A stretch of DNA of 64,000 nucleotides from JASDSY01 sp041441465. GTDB lineage: Bacteria > Muiribacteriota > UBA9980. Of this stretch, positions 1-12,100 are shown one piece after another (the stretch's first letter is position 1; the number at the start of each line of letters is the position of its first letter). The position numbers and the translations under genes are program-made. The notes under the pieces were generated by a model. It saw nothing but the letters and a program-made list of their open reading frames with translations, was not told the origin of the DNA and ran no database searches. Where the stretch lies: positions 3,858-67,857 of the forward strand of contig JASDSY010000018.1 of assembly GCA_041441465.1 (NCBI GenBank). The letters run 5' to 3'.

Positions 1-1
1 A

Positions 2-1630
2 AGCGTAAATATTTTATATTCGCAGGCTGTAAGCTGCGATACATTTGAAGCTGCGATCAAATGTTTTGAAAATTTATACAAAACCCAGCCTGAAAATTTT
101 GATGCGGCCAAAAAATTATGCAAGTTGTATATTTTTTCCAAAAAATATGAGGCCGCCGAAAATCTGGCAGACGGCTTATTGGCTAGGAACAAAAATGAAA
201 TCGAAGTTGAATTTTTAAAGGGCCGTATTTTATTTGACAGAGGAAATTATGAAGCCGCTAAAAATTACCTTACTGAATATTTGAAAAAATACGGTGATAA
301 AGCTGATAGCAAAACTAATTACTATATAGCGCTTTCAGAATTAAAACTCGGCAGGAATATAAACGCGCTTTCGAGTCTCGACAAATCGCTTTCTAAAGAC
401 AATGAAAGCGCTCGCATGCTTGTGAAGGAAGCCGAGGAGATGTTTTATTCTCAAAAAACGATGAATGTCGCGCGTAATTTTTTTAACGAAGTTTCCAAAA
501 AAAATCCGTATGACCACCAGGCCAAAGCCAAAGAAGCGCTTTTTGAAATCTATAACGGCGATACAAAAAAAGCGTTTGACGCTTTGCAGAAAGCCTATAT
601 GCAGGCGCCTGATTCGTTGACGGTAAATTATCTTTTAGGCCTTGTTTATGCCGAGATGGGGCAGGCGCAGCAGGCAGTTGTCTGTTTTAAAAACTGCGTG
701 AAAAACGATCCCGAGTCGATTTCCAAAATCAGCCAGGATGAGGCGGCGATAAGCGGTATTGTAATGTGGCCTTTTGGACATTACTATAACGTTTATATCC
801 ATTCAGCCATAAGAATCGGCGATTTCAAAAAATTAGGCGGAGCGCTTCGTGAATTAATGAAAAGTGTTTCGAACTCGATGCCGGCGAATTTCGTAGTTAG
901 CGATCCGCAAAAAATGGATGTTTTGAGCACGCGGCCTGAATATTCTTTTCAGAGAAGCTATAAATTTTTTATCCATAATATAATGGATGACGGTATGCTC
1001 AACAAATTAAACAATGCGCCTGAGCCTAAAATGCTGATGGACTATTTCTTGAAGGACTCAAGAGTTCGCGATTTGTATGAAAAATCACAGAAGGCGCAGA
1101 AGGCGAATAAGCATAATGAAGGGCTTGATTATATAATGAAAGCTCTTGAGGTCGAGCCTGAAAATCCGCTCCTGATTTTCAGGGGATCATCGCTCGGACT
1201 GGTTAATAAGCCTTTTAATCTTATGCTCATGGAATTTAAAATAATCGCTTACGCCGAGAAAATAAAAAATACGGTTCCGAAAAATGATGAGGAATTATTT
1301 ATGCACGCAACCGCGAAGCTTACTATGATCGGAATGATAAGAGCGCTTGCGGCAATGCCTGAAGTGGCGCTGGTACTATCAAATAAAAATCTTAATGAGG
1401 CGGCGATAAATAATTATATTAAAGGTCTCGATGCCGATGCGGCCCAGCTGAAAAAAGGCAAACTTAAAAATTTCGCGCTGATGCTCGAAATGTCGGCTAA
1501 TTATTTTAAGGGCGATATGACGGCAAGCTCAAAGTTAATAACCGAATATTTAAAAAATGACGAGGAAGTTTTGGGGTTCATGTGGAATGTTTTCAATATC
1601 GGCGAGTATTATCTGAGAAATCCGAGATAA
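2..1630 (+). CDS. TPR-repeat protein, 5' end outside the window
   Basis: The reading frame is open from base 2 without a stop, so the gene begins left of the window; the TTG at 125 is only an internal codon. The 542 visible residues are helical with repeated tetratricopeptide-like units. Examples are the stretch reading FEAAIKCFENLYKTQPENFD near the left edge, YEAAKNYLTEYLKK around window residue 80, and AQQAVVCFKNCVKNDPES around residue 215. The second half (from about nt 760) is less regular but has another TPR-like unit, NEGLDYIMKALEVEPENPL, near nt 1110-1170. TPR arrays act as protein-protein scaffolds; no enzymatic motif is visible. A strong hairpin terminator at 1680-1728 ends the transcript. 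The role is unknown, and localisation cannot be judged without the N-terminus. Confidence 0.85.
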   Translation, partial: SVNILYSQAVSCDTFEAAIKCFENLYKTQPENFDAAKKLCKLYIFSKKYEAAENLADGLLARNKNEIEVEFLKGRILFDRGNYEAAKNYLTEYLKKYGDKADSKTNYYIALSELKLGRNINALSSLDKSLSKDNESARMLVKEAEEMFYSQKTMNVARNFFNEVSKKNPYDHQAKAKEALFEIYNGDTKKAFDALQKAYMQAPDSLTVNYLLGLVYAEMGQAQQAVVCFKNCVKNDPESISKISQDEAAISGIVMWPFGHYYNVYIHSAIRIGDFKKLGGALRELMKSVSNSMPANFVVSDPQKMDVLSTRPEYSFQRSYKFFIHNIMDDGMLNKLNNAPEPKMLMDYFLKDSRVRDLYEKSQKAQKANKHNEGLDYIMKALEVEPENPLLIFRGSSLGLVNKPFNLMLMEFKIIAYAEKIKNTVPKNDEELFMHATAKLTMIGMIRALAAMPEVALVLSNKNLNEAAINNYIKGLDADAAQLKKGKLKNFALMLEMSANYFKGDMTASSKLITEYLKNDEEVLGFMWNVFNIGEYYLRNPR

Positions 1631-1679
1631 AAAATATCAGTCTTTTTATTTTTAAATAATCTTTTTTTAAAATTATGAG

Positions 1680-1728
1680 CGCGTTGGATACAAATTTGAA
1701 TACCTTTGTGTCCAACGCGTTCCTTTTT
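1680..1728 (+). terminator. Rho-independent terminator after the TPR gene
   Basis: CGCGTTGGATACAAA (1680-1694) pairs with TTTGTGTCCAACGCG (1705-1719), a 15-bp stem with one G-T wobble and a 10-nt loop. It is followed by TTCCTTTTTAT. It lies 50 nt past the stop codon of the TPR gene. Confidence 0.9.
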
Positions 1729-1730
1729 AT

Positions 1731-2117
1731 TCTGCGATACCTGCCGTTATTTTTTGATTTGTCGTTTTTAGCTTAGATTTTATTTCGATTAAAGTAAAGC
1801 GGTTACTGAAACACTGCAAATTTATAAAATGTTATAATAACTTTTACGGTCGAAAGTGAAGAAGTAGATCAATAAAAATAGCGGCAGTTTTTCCATGCCG
1901 GTAAAAATATTAATTTATAAATGCTGATTGTTAAGCAATATTTTTGATGACAGATGAAAAATATACTAATGTTTTTGAGAAATATGATGGTATAAAAACT
2001 AATGTCGAAAACGGGAAGCCGGGTAAGTTAAAAGTTTTTGAGAAATCAGCTGAAATATAGCACGAATTCTGAAATGCGCGGTATTAAAATAACAAAATTA
2101 AATGCTTCAAATATCAA
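1731..2117. other. Intergenic stretch, no confident gene
   Basis: This AT-rich gap separates the TPR gene from the convergent minus-strand gene. I see no RNA gene and no repeat array. The only coding-like item is a 37-codon open frame at 1947-2060, listed separately. Confidence 0.6.
1947..2060 (+). CDS. Possible 37-aa small ORF or gene remnant
   Basis: ATG at 1947 opens a frame of 37 codons ending in TAG at 2058-2060. The peptide is charged and contains two similar halves (NVFEKYDG and KVFEKSAE), matching a repeated DNA string gtttttgagaaa. There is no Shine-Dalgarno site in front of the ATG, and a stop lies four codons upstream. It may be a decayed gene fragment; I would not call it real without homologues or expression data. 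Confidence 0.18.
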   Translation: MTDEKYTNVFEKYDGIKTNVENGKPGKLKVFEKSAEI

Positions 2118-2121
2118 AAAA

Positions 2122-2143
2122 AGCCGTGATAATTATCACGGCT
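2122..2143. terminator. Bidirectional terminator, perfect 22-bp palindrome
   Basis: AGCCGTGATAA and its exact reverse complement TTATCACGGCT are adjacent. They are flanked by a run of A on the left and a run of T on the right, so the hairpin works in both directions. For the minus-strand gene ending at 2172 it sits about 30 nt past the stop codon. Confidence 0.9.
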
Positions 2144-2171
2144 TTTTTATAAAAGTTTTTTATAAAAACAA

Positions 2172-2711
2172 TTATTTCTTTTCTTCGGCTTTAGGCTCAG
2201 CTGCTTTAGGTTCTTCAGCCTTAGGAGCTTCAGCTTTAGGTTCTTCTTTTTTTACTTCAGCCTTTGGTTCTTCGGCTTTAGGTTCAGCTGCTTTAGGTTC
2301 TTCAACCTTAGGAGCTTCGGCTTTAGGTTCTTCTTTTTTTACTTCAGCCTTTGGCTCTTCAGCTTTAGGTTCAACTGCTTTAGGTTCTTCAGCCTTAGGA
2401 GCTGTTTCTTCTTTTTTAGCTTTTTTAGCTTTTCTTACTTTTTTAGCTTTTTTAGCAACTTTTTCTGTGCTAACGTCTTTGCCGGCTTCCTGCATTTTGA
2501 TTATGTGCAGAGCTTCTGATTTTGTAATTTCTTTACCGGTCTGGTTTTTTGCCAACAACTGAACATAGCCGACCAATGAAAGGTAAGCTGTCTGTGCTGT
2601 AAAAGCTTTTAAACCTGTTACTTTAGGGAACTCCTGTGACCAAGCTGTATTAACTCCAATAATAGCGGCGCAAAAGAGAATAATCATAGCAATAGCTAAA
2701 TTTTTCTTCAA
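2172..2711 (-). CDS. Exported small protein with Lys/Glu/Pro/Ala repeat tail
   Basis: The 179-residue product starts at TTG (2709-2711) behind a near-perfect AAAGGAGGTGGAG Shine-Dalgarno site. Residues 1-25 form a signal peptide (KKNLAIAMIILFCAAIIGV, cleavage likely after TAWSQ or nearby). Residues 26-80 form a short compact domain of unknown family. Residues 84-103 are very lysine rich (KKAKKVRKAKKAKKEE). Residues 107-179 are 2.5 copies of a 29-residue repeat built on EEPKA/AEPKA units. Such tails occur in proteins that span or bind cell wall material, as in TonB-like proline-rich spacers, or bind polyanions; which applies here is inference. It has its own promoter (2764-2792) and terminator (2122-2143). 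Confidence 0.85.
   Translation of the reverse strand: MKKNLAIAMIILFCAAIIGVNTAWSQEFPKVTGLKAFTAQTAYLSLVGYVQLLAKNQTGKEITKSEALHIIKMQEAGKDVSTEKVAKKAKKVRKAKKAKKEETAPKAEEPKAVEPKAEEPKAEVKKEEPKAEAPKVEEPKAAEPKAEEPKAEVKKEEPKAEAPKAEEPKAAEPKAEEKK
2175..2393 (-). repeat. 87-bp tandem coding repeat (2.5 copies)
   Basis: Two full copies of a 29-codon unit and a half copy encode the EEPKA-rich tail. The copies differ at only a few positions (V/A substitutions), indicating recent slippage or duplication. Confidence 0.85.
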
Positions 2712-2763
2712 TTACTCCACCTCCTTTAAATATTTGTAGGGTATTTTTTTACTTCGTGTTCAC

Positions 2764-2792
2764 ATCATATCACAACGTAAAAAAAAAGTCAA
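2764..2792 (-). promoter_or_regulatory. Sigma70-type promoter for the 2711 gene
   Basis: Read on the minus strand: TTGACT (2792-2787), a 17-nt spacer, then TATGAT (2769-2764). Transcription would start near 2757, giving a leader of about 45 nt that contains the strong Shine-Dalgarno site. Confidence 0.65.
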
Positions 2793-3195
2793 CTTAAAAT
2801 TTATAATTTTATGTTTTAAATTTAAAAATGTAATTATATCACATCGTGGCTGACGAAGTTATATTTATATTATTGCATTTAAAAAAAGAATTTGTTAATA
2901 AAAAATTGAGACAGCAATAGTGTCTAATAAAAACAGCTATGGTCATTTTTAATTTTGGAATTTGTTCATTTTTAAGATGTGATTTTAGTGAAATAAAAAT
3001 AAATTTAAAATTTGGCTTAACTTTTGCTAAATATTTATTGAATTTTTTTGTCGTTTAGGATAAAATTCGTTATGTTATTATAGTTATTTATGCTAAACTT
3101 AAATTATAGTGTCAAAAATTTGACATTTTTTAATTGCTATTTTCATATTTTGTTAAAAATTTTTCTGATAGATACCTCGAAGGGGGATATTATTT
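2793..3195. other. Divergent intergenic region upstream of the giant gene
   Basis: Very AT-rich DNA between two divergent genes. It contains an inverted repeat TGTCAAA-AA-TTTGACA (3110-3125) whose right arm includes a perfect -35 hexamer. No RNA gene or further ORF is convincing. Confidence 0.6.
3110..3149 (+). promoter_or_regulatory. Candidate promoter and operator of the giant gene
   Basis: TTGACA (3120-3125) lies in the right arm of the inverted repeat 3110-3125. The best -10 candidate is CATATT at 3144-3149 (spacer 18), which is a poor match. A repressor binding the inverted repeat would block the -35 box; this is inference. Confidence 0.35.
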
Positions 3196-6100
3196 ATGAA
3201 TAAAAATTTAAAAATATTTTTATTATGGGTTATTGTTTTTTTAATATTTATTTTAGGAAATTTTGAATTTGCTTATGCGCAAGTTGCCAACTTATCAAAT
3301 AGAATTTATGTTTTGAATACTTCCAAAGTAAGTGGTGCTGCTACTTTTATTAAACATGCAGAAGCCACGCAATTTAGTCTTTATTGCAAAAACAACTGGT
3401 GGTATAGAGTAAGATTATCAAATGGTACAAATAATTATTATGCACCAGGACCAGGCGGTTTTAGATATACTGATTCGAGTGAAGGTGTTTCAACTCAAAC
3501 TTTGAATGTTAGCAGTTTGCCTACTGGGAGTAATTATATTGCATATATGGAAGAAGCTGGAAGTGGTAAAAATGCTGATGGTAGCTGGGGAACTAACATC
3601 AGCGGTTATATTCAAGACGGTCCATATTCTGTTGATGCAACGGTTCCTGGTTCGGTAGCGACTATGACCCCGGCTAATAATAATTATTCTAATACAGCTA
3701 CACCTACATTTTCATGGACTGCTGCTTCGGATGGCACTGGCTGCGGTATGGATGATACTACCCCTTATCGTCTCTTTATTGATGCTGGCGGTGTAATTGC
3801 TTGGGGAACTGCAATGTCATATACACCAGTAACGGCTCTTGCCGAAGGAAACCATACATGGTATGTTAAAACTCAAGACAGGGATGCAAATATTAACCAC
3901 TCACCTACAAGTTATAACATATTTATTGATACTATAGCACCGAGTGTTTCAGCTAGCGCTATTACGGCGCCAAACGGCGGTGAATTTATAGCGGGCGGAA
4001 GCTCGTATTCTATTACTTGGAATACTGCTTTTGTGACTGATAGCGGAAGTGGAATTGCAAGTGTAACATTACAATATTTTAATGGTTCTGTATGGCAAAA
4101 TATTGTGACCGGATTAGCAAATAGCGGTTCTTATACATGGACGCCGGTGCCTTCACTTAACATAAGTAATTCTAAAATAAGATTAATTGCATATGATTAT
4201 GCCGGAAATTATGCAAGTGATGATTCTGATGCTAATTTTACAATTGATTCTACCGCTCCTAATGCTGCCACGCTTTCTTCGCCAGCGACTGACTTATGGT
4301 CAACAAATGCCAGTCCTACATTTTCATGGAATGCCGCAATGGATAATGCCGGCGGCAGCGGAATGCACACGACTCAACCTTACCAGCTGTATTTAAATGA
4401 TGTTGGTCAGGGCTGGATTACTTCGACAAGTTACACTCCGGCATCTAATTTATCTAACGGTACTTATACATGGTATGTCGTTACTCAGGATAAAGCCGGC
4501 AATAAGGCGTATAGCGAGACAAGAATGATAGTAATCGGCGCTTCGACAATTTCTAATTACATAGCCAATTACTATGATAGTACCAACGATAACAGCTCGT
4601 GTTATGCTTATGATTACTGGTTATGGAAGAGTTCAGCTACGACAAGTTCGATTGATTATGATTGGTCTTCGGCCCAGCCGGTCGGCAGTAATTTGAATTA
4701 TTATTTTGCAAGCTGGATAAGTACGCCAGCATTTAGAGTCGGCGATTATACATTTTATACAATCAATGATGATGGTGTCAGATTGTGGCTCGACGACAGT
4801 GAAGTTATAACTGACTGGCCGGGAATTCATGCCGTGGCCTCGCCTTATAACCAGGTTTGTAAAAAAACATTTTCCGCAGCAGGTAATTACCATTTAAGAC
4901 TTGATTTTTATCAGGCTACCGGGCAGTCAATCATAAGGTTTTGGTGGGATCCGCCGCCTCAGTGCACAAGTTTTACTATGACCGGAAGCACCGGCAGTTC
5001 CCCAGGTTATTCAATAACGCAGAACGTGACTTTGAATTTATCTGTTACTGATACAAATGTTGAGGGCGGTACAACTTCGTCTCCTGATAAAAATGCAGGA
5101 ATATATGCTTATCAGGTTACTGAAAATATAGCATCTCCGGGCAGTGATATTATTATAAATCAAGGAAGTCCATATAACGGCACTCCCGGCTTTACACTTT
5201 CTGCCGGTGACGGAGTAAAAACTGTTTATGTAAGGTTTAAGGATCCGTGCGGCAACTATTCAGAATGGTATTCGACAACGATTAAGCTTGATACAATTCC
5301 CCCGAATGCTCCGGTGGCGGCTCAAACTAATGTTTTGGGTTATGATAACGTTACGGGAAAAGTAACTACTACAGGCATTCTTTCATATCCGGAAAATTGT
5401 TACATGGAAACGTATATTGGCGATTCTGTGCCTAATGCTTCGACTACACCTACTAAATCTGATTCCGCTCCTACTGTTGGGTATGCTTCGGGTGTTGACG
5501 TTTTTACAGGAATTACTCCTGTAATTGCAACCGCAAATACCAGAGTATATTATAGATTTAAAGATGTCGCCGGAAATGTTTCGGCGTGGGTCACTGACGG
5601 CATTGTGCCTATGCCGCCGGTTATTACTACTGTCGGATACAGCTTGAAAGACCAAAAATCATATAATGGCGCTACAAGGGTGACAACTACACTTACGAGT
5701 ACGTCGGATAAGATAAAAATCTGGCAGGCTGATAATGCTTCAGGCCTGAACGCGGTACTAAAAGGTACCAGAACAGGAGTAGACCTTACGTCCGTTATTA
5801 ACGCTGATTTAATAACTTCCGTTGCCGACATTGCAGCCGGGAAAAATGTTTTGTATACTTTTGTTTCGGCAAATGGCAACCAGTCTTCTTATGCGGCCGA
5901 CGGTACAGTTCCGGCAGCTCCGGTTTTGTCCACGGTAGGTTATCATTTGAATACTCAGAAATCTTATAACGGCGCAACACAGGTTACTTCATCAACAGCT
6001 AATAATACAATTAAAATCTGGCAGGCCGATGATGATGCCGGTACAAACGCAGCCGCCAAAGGAAGCAGAACCGCAAATTTATCGCTGCTTACCAATACTG

Positions 6101-9100
6101 ATTTAATAACAGGTATTACCGACATAACAGCCGGGAAAAATGTATTATATACGATTGTATCACCTGAAGGCAACGAATCTTCAATTTCGGCAGACGGTAC
6201 CGTGCCTGCGGCGCCGGTAGTAACGACTGTCGGTTATAGTTTAAAAGATAAAAAATCGGTAAACGGCGCTACTCAAATAACATCCTCGACGGCTAATAAT
6301 ACTTTGACGATATTTCAGGCTGATAATGCAACAGGAACCAATTTTGTATCTAGAGGAACTAAAACAGCCAATTTGTCAACACTTATAAATTGTGATCTAA
6401 TAAACCCGGTTACTGATATAACAGCCGGCAAATATATTTTGTACACAATAACTTCACCTGAAGGTAATGAATCAGCATGGACTTCCGATGGGGTTCTTCC
6501 GGCGGTGCCAGTTGTAACAACAGTCGGTTATAGTTTGAAAGACCAAAAATCCACTAACGGCGCAACTCAAGTAACTGCCTCGACAGCTAATAATACAATT
6601 AAAATATGGCAGGCCGATGATGCTGCCGGTACGAATGCTTTGACTAAAGGTTCAAATACAGCAAACTTATCGCTGCTTACAAACATCGATCTGATAAACC
6701 CGGTCACTGATATAGCGGCCGGCAAATATGTATTGTACACTATTGTATCGCCCGAGGGCAATGAATCAGGAATTGCGGCTGACGGCGCAGTTCCTGCCGC
6801 GCCGGTAGTGACAACAGTCGGTTATCATTTAAATACCCAAAAATCCACTAACGGTGCGACTCAAGTAACCGCCTCGACAGCTAACAATACAATTAAAATA
6901 TGGCAGGCCGATGATGCTGCCGGTACAAACGCAGCTGCCAAAGGAAGCAGGACGGCAAACTTATCGCTGCTTACCAATACTGATTTAATAACCGGTATTA
7001 CCGATATAACAGTTGGTAAAAACGTATTATACACAATAACATCGCCTGAAGGCAATGAATCTTCAATTTCAGCCGACGGTACAGTGCCTGATGCGCCGGT
7101 AGTAACGACAGTTGGTTATAGTTTGAAAGATAAAAAATCGGTAAACGGTGCTACTCAAATAACATCCTCGACAGCTAATAATACTTTGACAATTTTTCAG
7201 GCTGATAATGCCTCCGGCACGAACTTTTCATCTAAAGGTACAAAAACAGCTGATTTGTCATTGCTTATAAATTGTGACCTTATAACCTCGGTTAGCGATA
7301 TAACGGCCGGCAAATACATATTATATACAATAACGTCGCCTGAAGGCAATGAATCGTCGTGGGTTTCGGATGGAACACTTCCTTCGGCACCGGTAGTAAC
7401 GACGGTCGGCTATAGTTTAAAAGACAAAAAATCAGTAAATGGCGGTACTCAGATAACCTCGTCTACAGCTAATAATACAATTAGAATCTGGCAGGCCGAT
7501 GATGCCGCAGGTACAAATGCTCTGGCTAAAGGTTCAAATACAGGAAACTTATCGCTGCTTACAAATACCGATCTTATAAATCCTGTTACGGATATAACAG
7601 CCGGCAAATATGTATTATACACGATTAAATCTCCTGAAGATAACGAATCCGGGATTACATCCGATGGAATATTACCGTCAATGCCGGATATTTCTAAAAT
7701 ATATGCCAACGCGCAGCAAAATAAAATTTATTTTACTGCCGCTATCGGGCTGGCAACTGATAAATTGACTGCTTATCAGGCTGATGACGCTGCGGGTACC
7801 GGCTTAACTAAGCTGAATTCATTCACTAATCTTAGTGCGGCAAATAATTTTACCGCTGTTCCAGGTACGCTCGCAGAGTTAAAATACCCTTTTTATACTA
7901 TTACAAATAATAATGGTAATGAATCAGATAAAATAAATGATGGATATATTCCGCAAAAACCTACGGCTGCTAAAATAAGGGTCATTGCCGGAAAAAACAA
8001 TCCTGACAATTATATTAACTCCAACACTGTTTCCGCGCCGATTGTATCTGTTACTCCAACGGCCGGACAGGCGGCGGCAGACCAGTTGTATGCGCTCATT
8101 CAAGACGGCGCCGGGAATTCAGTTACTAATGCTGCTGGAGTTGTTAATTCAGGCGCGGTGCCTACGGATGTTACAATGCCTAACGCTTCATCTCTGAATG
8201 ATGGAACGAATAATATTACGGTCAACGCTTATATAGTCAACTCTTCTTCCGGCAATATATCGCCTTATTTTTCCGGCACTACCGGCAGTAAAGATACTGT
8301 ACTGCCTAATTTAAACACGTCTGTTTTGTTTACTTCGAATAATGCTAATGATCAGTATCTTGCTAAAGTAGGAAATACTGTAACCATTAATTTTACTGCA
8401 AGCGAAGCTATTATAACTGGTTACCCGATAACTACCATTGCTACTCATTCAGTGACCACTACCGATCTTGGCTCGAATAAATTTAAAGCTGAATATGTAA
8501 TGACTGGGACCGATACTGAAGGTGTGATACCGTTTACAATAGATATTCGGGATCTTGCCGGTAATGACGGTGTTCAAAGGACTACAACTACCGACGGCAA
8601 GACTATTACATTTGATATGACACCTCCGCAGCTTTCGGCGGTTAACATTAAATCTAATAATGCTTATGAGCCTACTGTTTATGCAAAATCAGGCGATACT
8701 ATAACTTTAACGTTCAAAGCAAATGAAAACATCAGAAGGATTGTAACTGATACTGTTAAAGTAAAAATTGCCGGACAGAATGCGGCTGTTGCTCCTGCCG
8801 GGAATGGCACTGATTATACTGCGACGTATACGATGACAGATACCGATCCTGAAGGGCAGGTTACATTTATTATAGATTTTGACGACCTTGCCGGAAATAG
8901 CGGTACTCAGGTAACTTCCACGACGGATTCGAGTAAGATAATATTCGACAGGTCTGGTCCGGATACTAATATTGATGTGACTAATGTCGGTTTTGGCAAT
9001 GCGACCGGCGAAGTTACGGCATATAATAATTTTACTTATCCTGAAAGTTCGCCTGGTATGAACGGCTGCTATCTTGAAATAAGTTTCGACGGCGCGACTA

Positions 9101-12100
9101 CCGCTAAATCTGAAGCAGCGTATAAATCTTCGCATAATGTTCTTGATGTTATTATGAACGGTATTGCCACTAAAGCCGCCGGCACCTCTATTTATTACCG
9201 TTATCGCGACCGCGCGGGTAACGTTTCTGCATGGGTAGCTGACGGCACTGTTCCTGACAAACCGGATGTTTCAAAAATATACGCAAGCAAGGCAACGACT
9301 AAAGTTACTAATGATGTCGCCGGCATAACTGCGTTAACAAATACTAATGCGTCATTGATATTGTATCAGGATGATAATAATGTAAAACCTGTTACGCTTC
9401 GTCTGGGGACGAAGACCGGCGTTGATTTAAATGCGTTTATAGGCGACTTAATGACTGGCGTTTCTTTTACTGCGGATAAATATTTAGCTTATACGGTTAA
9501 AGATGAAAACGGCAATGAATCTGATTTCATTTATGACGGCAAAATTCCTGTCGTTCCTACTGATCTTACCAAACTTGGATATTTAAGGCAATTTAATAAA
9601 ATTATAGCTTATTCTGCGAATACATGCGATGAAACGGCAAGCGACCTTTATTTGAAAGTATTTGAAAAAACATTAGTTCCTGCATATAATTATCAGGGTA
9701 TTACATCGTCGACTAACGGCGCTTCTGGTTATACTGCTGGTGATTTAATAACTGCCGTTGATATACCGGCCGGCTCGACTGTCAGCTATACATATTTGAA
9801 TACAAACGGCAATGAATCTGATTACATTGATGACGGCAAGGTTCCGGCTGCTCCTTCGGCCGGTGATGTCGCGAATTTGAATTATTTTAAATGCGATAAT
9901 TTAGTTCTTACCTCGGGTGTTGTAGGCGCGGTAAGCGATAACGATTTAAAATTAAAAATATATGAAAATAATGGCGGTACTTATAGCAAGGTAAAAACTG
10001 CCGCTTCTAAAAACGGTGCGACCGGTTATGCATCCGGAATAAATGTTATTACAGGAATCACTGCGTTTACTGATCTAACGACGGTATCTTATTCATATAT
10101 AAATGATGCCGGCAATGAATCGGCATATACAGATGACGGCATAGTTCCTAAAACAATTCAATCAATAGCTATTGCGCCAAATACTCCTGCCGGAACGAAT
10201 AATCCTTTAAATTTCGTTAATTTGCAAACCTATACGGCGCCTGTTGTCGATGTTAAACCTATAAATGGCCAATTAGCCGAAGACAGGCTTTTTGTTATTT
10301 TAGACGATATGGCCGGGCATAAAGTTACAAATAGCGGCGGAACCGGAGTTATTAATCCGACTACCGCTGCGACGACCTCGATTACAATTGAGTCGGCCGC
10401 TTTACTGATTGATACAACTAATCTTAAAATTCGCGGTTACGTGAGAAATTCGACAACCGGTAACGCTTCAGGGTACCTTGTAATTACCGGTGTCAAAGAT
10501 AAAACGAAACCGGCGGTCCCGTCACTTGTGCAGCCGGGCGATTTAACCACTCCTTTATGGATTAACACTCAGAAACCGACATTACTCTGGACTGGCGGTA
10601 CCGATTTGACTGCCGGAACAAAAGAAGTTGAAATTCAAGTTTCTGATAAATCAGACTTTTCAGGCGGATTTAAAGTTAATAAAAAAGTTGCGGTAAATGC
10701 TGCTGGCACTCTTGAAACTTATACTCTCCTCGATGCCGAAAAACTTGATCAGTACATCACTTATTACTGGCGTGTAAGGCTTTATGATAACGCTGAAAAC
10801 GCGCCGGACGATACTGACTGGTCGCCGGTTTATAAATTTAAAGTCGACGTAACTGAACCGGCATTTGTATATGACGATCCGCTTCCTGAAGATCCTGATT
10901 ATTTAAAGTGGTTTCCGGGCAATACGCTTGAAAACCAGACTTTGCCGTCTTACTGGGTGCGCACTACTTATCCGCAATATAGATGGAACTTGCCTCAGGA
11001 TCCGCTTGGCGGCGCCGGTCTTGATAAATTTGAAATTCAGGTCGCTACCGGAAAGACTGAGGCTGATTTTTCAAGCGGCTTGAAGAAAACTATTACGGAT
11101 ATTACTAAATATTCAGTTGATTCGATCGAAGTTGCTGTATATCCAGGACAAATGCCCGGCTCGGTTTGTTATTGGCGTCTGCTGGCTTATGATAAAGCCG
11201 GGAATATTGCTAAATCTCAAATATTTAATTACGGAAAAGATATAACAGCGCCTGATTACTTTTCAATAAAACGTTATATATCGGATAACGCGGTTTTTAA
11301 CAATAAGACAGTTTATTTGAAACCGGTCGGTATAAACCAGGCTATTGGTAATGTTTTCGATACGCCGACAGATATCATCGGCGCTATATCGGATCCTAAT
11401 TCTTCTGGTATATGGAAAGTCGAATATTATTATAAATTAAGTTCTGAAGATGATACTAAATGGAAACTCTTAAAAACTGCAAGCAAAGTAACAGGTTCAG
11501 CTGATTATTCCGCAGATTTTAGCGTTAATGCGACTTTACCCGATGACGGCACTTATGATATCGGCGCGAAAGTATATGATTTGGCAGGAAATGTCAGAAG
11601 CTGGCAGCCGACCGTAGGCGGCCTTCTTGGTAAATATTATACTTGCGGGGCTGTGCCGCCGACTTATTCTTCGACGGCTGATTCAAGAGAATCTTTGAAA
11701 CTTACAAGAATCGATCAGAAAGTTGACTTTAACTGGAATGCTGGTTTGTCGCCGAGTAACTCTTATGGCTTGGGTAATTTTATAGTGCCGGCGGATTATT
11801 TCTATACTGAATGGACAGGCGAATTTTACGCTGCCGAATCTACAAAATATAATTTTAGAATAAAAACTGATGACGGCGTTAGGTTTTATTTTAACGATAT
11901 GAACACAAATTTACTTGCGGCTGCGGCCTGGACTGGCTGGGGCGTTACATATACCGCTACAACTGCTACATTGACGGCCGGCAACTGGTATAAAATAAAA
12001 ATGGTCTATTTCGAAGGCGGCGGCGATGCTAACGCTATATTAGAAGTAAAAAGAAACGCCGATCCGGCCGCTAATTATACTGCTTTATTTGCTGACCGGC

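Noticed and set aside
2038..2562. Plus-strand ORF of 174 codons rich in SALGS repeats
   Set aside because: It is the antisense image of the EEPKA repeat gene on the minus strand and runs through its terminator hairpin. The minus-strand gene has a signal peptide, promoter and Shine-Dalgarno site.
5617..7683. Regular 294-bp spacing considered as a CRISPR-like or non-coding repeat
   Set aside because: The whole unit is repeated without unique spacers and the reading frame is open with conserved protein sequence, so it is a coding repeat.
5383..9135. Many minus-strand ORFs of 60-140 codons inside the giant gene
   Set aside because: They are shadows of the repeated coding sequence and have no ribosome sites or recognisable domains.
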